Below the pieces are notes generated by a model. The model was not told the origin of the DNA. It saw only the letters and a program-made list of their open reading frames with translations, and searched no databases. 64,000 bases of DNA from NCBI GenBank assembly GCA_951217055.1, contig OX578281.1:34153036-34217035 (forward strand), read 5' to 3'. Origin of the DNA: Gerris lacustris (Eukaryota; Arthropoda; Insecta; Hemiptera; Gerridae). The position numbers were made by a program, and so were the translations under genes. This document shows positions 57,501 to 64,000 of this stretch, piece by piece (the first letter of the stretch is position 1; each line of letters starts with the position of its first letter).

Positions 57501-60500
57501 GCGAGTTTGTTTACATTTAACAAAACTAACTTCCTGTTTGCTTAATAAAAGTAACTGTTTATATCGAGTTCTTTGTGAAAATCAATCAGTGATTTAACAG
57601 ATTGACAAATATGAGGGGAATAATACGCGCCCTGAAATAATTAATTCGGCGCAAAATACAACTAATGAATTAATGTCATCTTTATCAAAAGATAAATACG
57701 AACTTGCATACAGGAAGTTTATTTTTTTCTGTATTTATTATTTAAATCTAACAATCGTAGATCAATTACGGTACGCAACTCGTGCGAAAACGGCATTTTG
57801 CATTGCTCGTGCGGTTTTACTACCCTCGCCGACGCTCTTGTGGTTTAACTACCCTCGCCGTCACTCGGGTGCAAACTCCACACTCGCATGCAAAATGCTA
57901 CTTTCCGCACTCGACGCGTAATTTACTATTAATTACTTATTCTTGTTGTCTGTTGATACTCTTGACGTAGATGTTTTATTACTCTTGATCTAATTGTTTA
58001 ATTATATTTAGCCATCATAAGCATTACATTAAACATTTATTGATTGATGTAAAGTTAATTTAGCTGCAAGCTCGATGTACTGAAGAAGCTAAATATTCTG
58101 GTTTTATGTCGGCTTTCCCCATCCCACATCCTCAAACTTTTCTATCTAATCTCACTTTTGAAACAGCATTAATTACGTGTAATCCTAATTAGCAACCTTC
58201 ATCAATTTCGTAGCGAGAAAATTCCGAAAAAAGACTAAGATAAGCCACTAATTAAGTGAAAAGCGAGTTGGAAAAAATGCAATGTTATATTAGAACATAA
58301 CATGTTTAAACATGTTTATGTTCAGTTTTTCTTTACAGCTGTGAAACCTCTCTTACTACATTTTCATCCCTCTATGCTATATTTTGTGTTTCAACATAAA
58401 AACTTCACGGTTTTCTGTTCTCTATCCAGTAAATTACCGGTATTCCCTTGTTTCTTATTTTATATCTGTACTCTTAATTGTGTTGTGTACGAATAGCGTC
58501 TTCAAATGATATTTTCCTCATAATGATGCAATGCATTAAAATTTAAGCCGGGCAAAAATGTTTACCAAAATTATTTTAATTCTATGAGTTATCTTTAAAT
58601 TTAGCAGTTTATTTACATCTAATCTGAGGCTTTGAACATCAATATGCTATTATTAGCTCCAGGGAGAAATGGTTCAAGCAGAGACTAATAATAAACACGA
58701 GTTTATTGTTGTACAAGTTCTACCTGATTCCATTTGTCCGCGGCCGATCATGATTGCCACAATTCTACTAAGAAATATAGAACCATTTCTTAGTCTAATT
58801 TTCATGCTTTTTAGGATAGCCCAACAAGTGATTAACGATATAAAATAAAACTAGAAATTAGGTTTTAAAATCACTGAAGCCGAGGGTTTTTTACTTTCTC
58901 AAATAAATAGAAAGTATTGTGATGGCGCGAAAATTCGATTTTGAGATTTTGATGGATTTACACGTTTTGACGTCCCCTGAGTCCAAAAAAAGTGTTTCTT
59001 TTTTAAAAAATGTCTGTCTGTGCAGACGCCTGGAGCCTATAAACTACAGGGCCGATTTTGACGAAATTTGGTATACATGTTCAGAAAAATCATACCCCGA
59101 GGCGAAATCGAGAAATGAATTTTAGCTCCAAATTTGGGGGCGCTACTCCCCAAAATATCTGGAAAAATGTGTAAAAATTATTTCTCGAAAACCGTTCCGA
59201 CGATTTTGATTAAAAATTCTAAAATGTAGTCCATTTAAATTCGAATCTAACGATATATAAGCCGTTTTTCCGAGAGAAATCTAGTTCCTGATAAAATAGC
59301 TTTAAACGCGGACAGAGAGTGGCCGGGTTCGATTCCCCGCCGAGGAGAAGTTATTTTTATGATAAATTTCGATGAAATATTCAATAATAATTAAATGTAG
59401 CAATGAAAACTAAGAAATGGAAAAAACTGGGTTAAGTAATTATTATGAACTCGTATATATATTATGAGAAAGTTTGTCTGAGTTGTCTAGGACCGATTTT
59501 TTCCATTAGAGCAGCCTAAATAATATTTTATTTCAAGGAATTGGTTATATAGAGATTAGAGTATCTATAGTTGGTTTTGGAGCACATGACCACGGAAGGT
59601 AAAATGATTTTATTATCAGCTATTAAGCCAATGTTTTCAAGCTTATTCTTCATTCTCCTTTCCTGGAACTAGACCAAACATAAACACAGCTTAGAACACT
59701 AAAAACTTTTTTTCTTTCTTCTTATTTTTTTTATTCATTTAGTTAAATAACTGGTAATTCTACTCCTCGTTTTTTTACTATATTGTATATATTATTTCCG
59801 AGTAAATACAGAGACAAAATTAAGTATTTTATATGTATATAATATATACCTATGTATTTCTTTTTTTTTAGAAAGTTTGATTTCGTTGCCCGACTAACAT
59901 AACCTAAGCATTGATAATAAGAAAACTCAAGAATGCTCATAAACATTTTAACACAAAAAAACATCGTATTATGTAAAGTTTGATCGATGTTTTAGGCATG
60001 AATGTGACCAGAAGATGGTTGAAATATAGCAAATGTTAATAACTCAGTTATTTTTAAACATAGTAACCCTTTTCACGACCCATAAAAATAGAAGACTACT
60101 TAATAAAAGGAACAAATTCTAGCAAACTACATAATTAAATTAACAGGTCAAAGAAGCTAATATCGTAAAAAAAAAAAAAAACACTTAATATGTAAAGAAA
60201 TTTTGTAATAAACATATATTATGTCAAGTTTGATCGCCAATGTAATACAGCCAATGTTAATATTTAGTTATTTTCAAACATTAGTAATCATTAACACGAC
60301 CCACAATAACAGAAGACTACTTGATAAGAGGGATAAATTCTAGCAAACTACATTTTTTAATAGGTTAAATATTTAAGCATATATTGCTTAAAAATTGATG
60401 AATTAAATATTTGTTTCGATTCAAATGATTTGATAGCAAGAATAATTCATTCATCTTGTTGGATTTTGCAGAAAAAGCAGACCAGGAAAATTGATGGATC

Positions 60501-61042
60501 TAGAATTGATGCAACCCGGTCGAAACATAGTTGCTTGTGGTTATGCACTGTATGGTCCTGTGACCACATTAGTCATCGCGTTAGCTCACGGTGTCGGTGC
60601 TCATCTCTTCACCCTTGACCCTGTAAGCGTTATTTATTTGTTTATTTATTAATTTTTGGGTGTTGAAATACAAAGGTTAATTACCCCCCTACAATATTTA
60701 ATCTAGATAACAATAATAACATAATAAAATAATTATTATAAAAATATAATATAATAATTAATTTAGTAGTCTTGTCAAAGAACGGTTTTACCGTAAAAAT
60801 TTAAATAAATTTAAGTATAGGGCATTAAATTTAATTTAAAATGCATTTGTCACATGGTAATGGATTATAAGGCCGGACAAGAACGGATAAATAACTGTTG
60901 GCCTGGATCTTAATATTATTACTTAATTGTATAATTAATAGTAATCACTTGGGATCTCTAACACACGAATGAATTTTATTAATAATATTTGACGATATTA
61001 CAAGCCGTTAAATGTTAAAGGAATATAATATAATATATATAT

Positions 61043-61131
<89 letters not shown>

Positions 61132-63167
61132 AATATAATATATATTGTGTGTATAACAGGACACTAATGAATTCATCAAGTCACCGAAAAAGGTAATTGT
61201 ACCAAAAAGTGGAAAGCACTACTCAGCGAACGAGGGACATGCTGTTTCATTTGACAAAAATATAGAAAAATATTTCAAACTTAAAAAAGATGTCAAGGTA
61301 ATGTAACCTATATGCATTTCATACAGTTGAGTCCCTCTAATCCAACATATATGGTACCAGGCCATGTCGAATGACAGAGAATTGTCGGATTACTGGGTTT
61401 TGATAATAAATAATTATTTGACAATTGAATCAGCCTATTTATTGATAAAACAATTGCATTTTCAAAGTTATCAAGACAACGACTGATGGCTTGTTTTTGT
61501 TTACCCTAGTACCCCTGTATTTCCTAGTTTCACCCTTTTTTACTTATCTTATCTTACAAGTGACAAGAGAGGGGGCCCAGTGCTGGGATTAACGCAAACG
61601 TGCGGAGTGTTGGACTACAGAGACTCACCTGTATTATTTTTGATAAAAACATGTTTGATTAACTGAAAGTCTCAGTCTTAAATTAGATGAGGCATCAATG
61701 CTCCAAGTTATCCCTAAAATAAAGTTTTTTTTTTTTTTTTTTTTTTTATGAATATAATATGCACTGTACCTGTACCTATACTTACCATGAACGTAAGGGA
61801 GGATAAACGAAACGGCCTCTATTGTAAACTTGTTAGTGTGAGATGTGCTTGGATTTCATAAATATTGCCTAAAACCATTCAGTTGAAACAATTTAAATCC
61901 AATTGTTTATCCTACTCCATGTTTGTATTCTCTCCCACTTTAGATGCAAAGAGTTTTGTTTTAACAAAAACATCTAATAAATAATTTTATTAGCATAAAA
62001 TTAAAGTAGTTTTTCTAATCATTTACGAATATAATAATATACATGGTTTATTGTTTAACCCATGAAAATTATTTTTTTGAAGTACCTACACTGAATATAC
62101 AATAATCTGTATCTGTGGTAATAAAATGTTTGTTGTTTCAGTAGAAAATTCATTTGACCAACGAATGTGTATTTAGTGGGTCAATTGTCGCAGACTTTCA
62201 TTGTATCTTAAAAAATGGAGGCATATTGTTAAGACCAGCCTACCGGGACATTCCGTTCGGAAGGGTTAGTATGAATTCGACAGCATTATTATTTAAGACG
62301 CAGCCTTCCTTATAGCCTTTAGTTATATCTATCTGTCATTGCGTAATCTTATTTTTTATTACATGTAATAAAAAATAAGATTAAAAGTATACGGTCTATA
62401 TTAATTCAGGCCACGAGGGACTCTCACAGTTTTTCACCAAAAATCTGGTTATGGATGACCAGCCCATCTACACCTATCAGCCGCATATTTATAGTTCACA
62501 ATATGTACCGATGGACGCTACTTTTATCCTGAGAAGCGGAAGCAATACGCTATCTAAGATCCCCAAGTAAAACGATTACATTTGACTTAATAATACATTT
62601 AAATTTCGAGAGCTAATCGGTTCAGAGGAAATTGTGGCAGAGGTGAAAAGTTGTATGCATTTCATCAGTTTTATCTTCTGACAATCATTTCTTTGTCTCT
62701 CACTGCCCTTTATATGTATAATGAGAACAAAACGTTTCATTAACTCGATTAGATAAGCTCCTAATTCACTGTCGTTGATTTGTATTGAGTCTATTGATTG
62801 GTTAAAAGTGTACGTTCCTAGAAAACCAGTGTAATTTTATAATACCGATTTTTCTGCTTTTATATTTATACCCAGTCTAATCTACCTTGCTTCGAGTTAT
62901 TCGATCTGATTGAACCCTGATATCTCTAATACATAACTGCAAAATCTAACAAACGTTTTATGATTACAGTTCATGCTCCAATTTCACGTAAATCCGCTTG
63001 CGTTTATAATGATCGAGGCCGGTGGTCTAGCATCAAACGGTAAGAAAGAGATCACTTCCGTGGAAGTAACCAAACCACGAGCCCACAGTCCCCTCTATTG
63101 TGGCTCTGTCGAAGACATGTCTGAATTGATCCGATTTACCTCGAACATGAGAAACTTCAAGATGTAA
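51593..63167 (+). CDS. FBPase-like pseudoenzyme, tandem copy 3
   Basis: Seven exons: 51593-51840, 52084-52210, 55227-55330, 60472-60622, 61160-61297, 62145-62264 and 62970-63167, giving 361 aa with phases 2,0,2,0,0,0 as in copies 1 and 2. The N-terminus is about 19 residues longer than copy 1 and basic (KKKTKK). It is the most diverged copy: the Glu pair is Phe118-Arg119; FDPLDGSSN is FVPLDGDVH (Val139, Asp142); NEGY is NEGH; the Arg-Tyr active-site pair (GGRYVGS) is gone (ECVFSGS); the substrate Tyr of MYPANK is Arg (LLRPAYR); the Lys before exon 7 is Arg296; the metal ligand Glu of LLYE is His302. Structural motifs persist (GYALYG, GGILL, EAGGLAS, LYCGSVEDM). It should be inactive as a phosphatase. 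Exon 2 could start 6 nt earlier, and exon 6 needs the second AG of a CAGTAG acceptor. Confidence 0.85.
52613..52651. repeat. CA/TA microsatellite
   Basis: CACACACACACAC followed by a TATATA run, in intron 2 of FBPase 3. Confidence 0.75.
54485..54625 (+). repeat. Interspersed repeat family C, 3' fragment
   Basis: TTAAATGTAACCACGAAAAT, AAACAATCAATAAATGGAAG and AATTATGTACTCGTATATGA GAAAG match the 3' end of the family at 18170-18310 and 18770-18865. The 5' part is missing. Confidence 0.6.
55622..56527. mobile_element. Foldback/TIR element with ~235-bp inverted arms
   Basis: The left arm (55622-55875) begins with repeats of CACGGAAGAAAT and runs through TTAATCGTTAATGGTA, TAGCCATTAGGGGGTG and AAAGTAACGGTACCCGGGGC. 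The right arm (56290-56527) is the diverged reverse complement (GCCCCAGGTACCGTTACTTT, ACCCCTAGTGGATTC, TACCATTAAAGATTAA, TTTCTTCCGTGGGCATTTTT). The 400-bp centre has no transposase. It lies in intron 3 of FBPase 3. Confidence 0.8.
57432..57480. repeat. Hairpin around CCCTAGGG
   Basis: GAATTCTGC, a T run and ACCGCCCTAGGGTGGT are followed by an A run and AAGAAGAATTC, an imperfect palindrome of about 49 bp. Confidence 0.6.
57776..57925. repeat. Compact inverted repeat with internal direct repeat
   Basis: GTGCGAAAACGGCATTTTGC near the left end pairs with GCATGCAAAATGCTACTTTC at the right end. Between them, GTGCGGTTTTACTACCCTCG and GTGGTTTAACTACCCTCGCC form a direct repeat. The GC content is much higher than the surroundings. 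This is probably a small foldback element in FBPase 3 intron 3. Confidence 0.6.
58893..59502 (+). repeat. Interspersed repeat family C, copy 3
   Basis: Colinear with 18320-18912: ACTTTCTCAAATAAATAGAA, ATTGTGATGGCGCGAAAATT, CGTTTTGACGTCCCCTGAGT (missing in copy 2), GCAGACGCCTGGAGCCTATA, the B-box-like GGTTCGATTCC (59326-59336), ATGAGAAAGT and the tail TTGTCTGAGTTGTCTAGGAC. It is the fullest copy here. Confidence 0.7.
59974..60352 (+). repeat. Tandem direct repeat, ~245-bp spacing
   Basis: AAGTTTGATCG, AGCAAATGTTAATAACTCAG, CACGACCCATAAAAATAGAA, GACTACTTAATAAAAGG and AAATTCTAGCAAACTACAT recur about 245 bp later in the same order and orientation, diverged. It lies just upstream of exon 4 of FBPase 3. 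Confidence 0.7.
61024..61132. repeat. Long TA microsatellite with TG end
   Basis: About 90 bp of TA repeats broken once by AATATA and ending in TGTGTGTGTGTG. It is 30 bp from the acceptor of FBPase 3 exon 5, close enough to affect branch-point and acceptor recognition. Confidence 0.9.
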
Positions 63168-64000
63168 CAAGATTGAATTGAATTACATTTATTTTAAAAA
63201 CAAAGTCTTTAACCCCTTACTAATACTACCAATAGTAGTTTTTGAGATCAATCAAGAGTTTGTATCAGTATTAATATATTAAGACGGCATTTTTAAGTTG
63301 GCTTTAGATCCTATCCTATATAATTATTGATATAGGATTATCTTGGATAATTATTATTGTTATGACATTAATATGTTGGATTATTTGGGCATTAAAATTT
63401 TAATTTTGCTTCCGAGTGTACCGAAGGTAACGGAAGCCTTCATCGTTCGGAAGAACGACATTTTTTTATGTCTCTGATTTCAAAAATTTCAAGACAGACC
63501 TTTTACGTTTCAGACATCTGGGAACATTTTTGGTTTCGTGACTGTCTGTCGGTCTGCCTGTCGCCGTTTTTTGCGAACCTACATATATCAAATTTAACTC
63601 GTCCAATTTTAATGAAATTTGGATGGTAGGTTATAATTAGTCCATTGTTGGTCCCATATAACCTTATAGTCTTATTAGACCCATATAGTTCTTCTACGCT
63701 CATCTGTTTCTCTTTAGCACATATTTATATTGATACTTTAATATAAGTAAACAAATCAAAACACTTTTGACATATTCAAAAAACGGAGAGAAAATCAAAT
63801 TAATTTGGGTAAAAAGTAATAGTAGGTTGTAAAAGTATAAAATCATTAAAGTAAACGAAATAGGACGCGAGGAAGCTATGTGCCACACTAATTGGCAGAC
63901 TATTTTACAACTTTCTTTTTTGAAATATATGTTTCTATATTGTTGTGAATGATAATTTGAGCTTATGATCATTTCCAACTCATTTCGTATACAATATTGT
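63168..64000. other. Region after FBPase 3 to the window end
   Basis: AT-rich, no gene recognised. 63415-63700 (GTACCGAAGGTAACGGAAGC, TATGTCTCTGATTTCAAAAA, GGGAACATTTTTGGTTTCGT, TTTAATGAAATTTGGATGG) is a dispersed repeat. Its reverse-complement relative is at about 40190-40400 (TTTCATTAAAATCGGACG, CGGAACCAAAAATGTTCCC, AATTTTTGCAATCGGAGACA, GCTTCCGTTACCTTTGGTAA). Confidence 0.5.

Noticed and set aside
1..64000. CRISPR arrays, bacterial operons, rRNA operon
   Set aside because: None is present. The window is an intron-rich eukaryotic chromosome; the only rRNA-like sequence is the degenerate 5S head of a SINE.

Overview
The window is AT-rich eukaryotic DNA with GT/AG introns, 3'-UTR AATAAA signals and dense transposon debris. 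It holds a visual-type G-protein beta gene, a secreted-type carboxylesterase, a BEL/Pao retrotransposon, Penelope, hAT and gypsy relics and a 5S-derived SINE. Together these point to an insect or close arthropod relative. A more exact placement (perhaps a hemipteroid insect) is only a guess.

Layout. 1-2.3 kb: the first three exons of a type-B carboxylesterase on the minus strand, running off the left edge. 5.3-9.6 kb: a complete seven-exon G-protein beta gene (348 aa) that most resembles the eye-specific Drosophila Gbeta76C type, with a Penelope relic in an intron and an 11-nt let-7-complementary stretch in its 3' region. 10-16 kb: TE graveyard (decayed hAT transposase, long hairpins, two TIR elements). 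16.5-63.2 kb: a head-to-tail array of three seven-exon fructose-1,6-bisphosphatase (FBPase) genes, all on the plus strand, plus a lone relic of a further FBPase last exon at 41.15 kb.

FBPase copy 1 (339 aa) keeps every catalytic residue I can place and should be the working gluconeogenic enzyme. Copies 2 (358 aa) and 3 (361 aa) keep the exon number, intron phases and an open frame in every exon, but have lost metal-ligand and substrate residues: copy 2 lost the Glu pair and the second Asp of DPLDG, copy 3 lost the Glu pair, the first Asp and the Glu of LLYE. They look like maintained pseudoenzymes rather than decaying pseudogenes. Copy 2 also keeps the residues I align to the mammalian AMP site, which suggests a regulatory or sensor role. 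This is the most interesting system here.

Intron 4 of copy 1 carries a nearly new BEL/Pao element: two 256-bp LTRs differing at one base, a 5-bp target duplication and one intact 1760-aa gag-pol frame. Several other repeat families recur between or within the FBPase genes. All exon models are read by eye from splice signals and family conservation. Alignment positions rest on remembered family sequences, not on a search.
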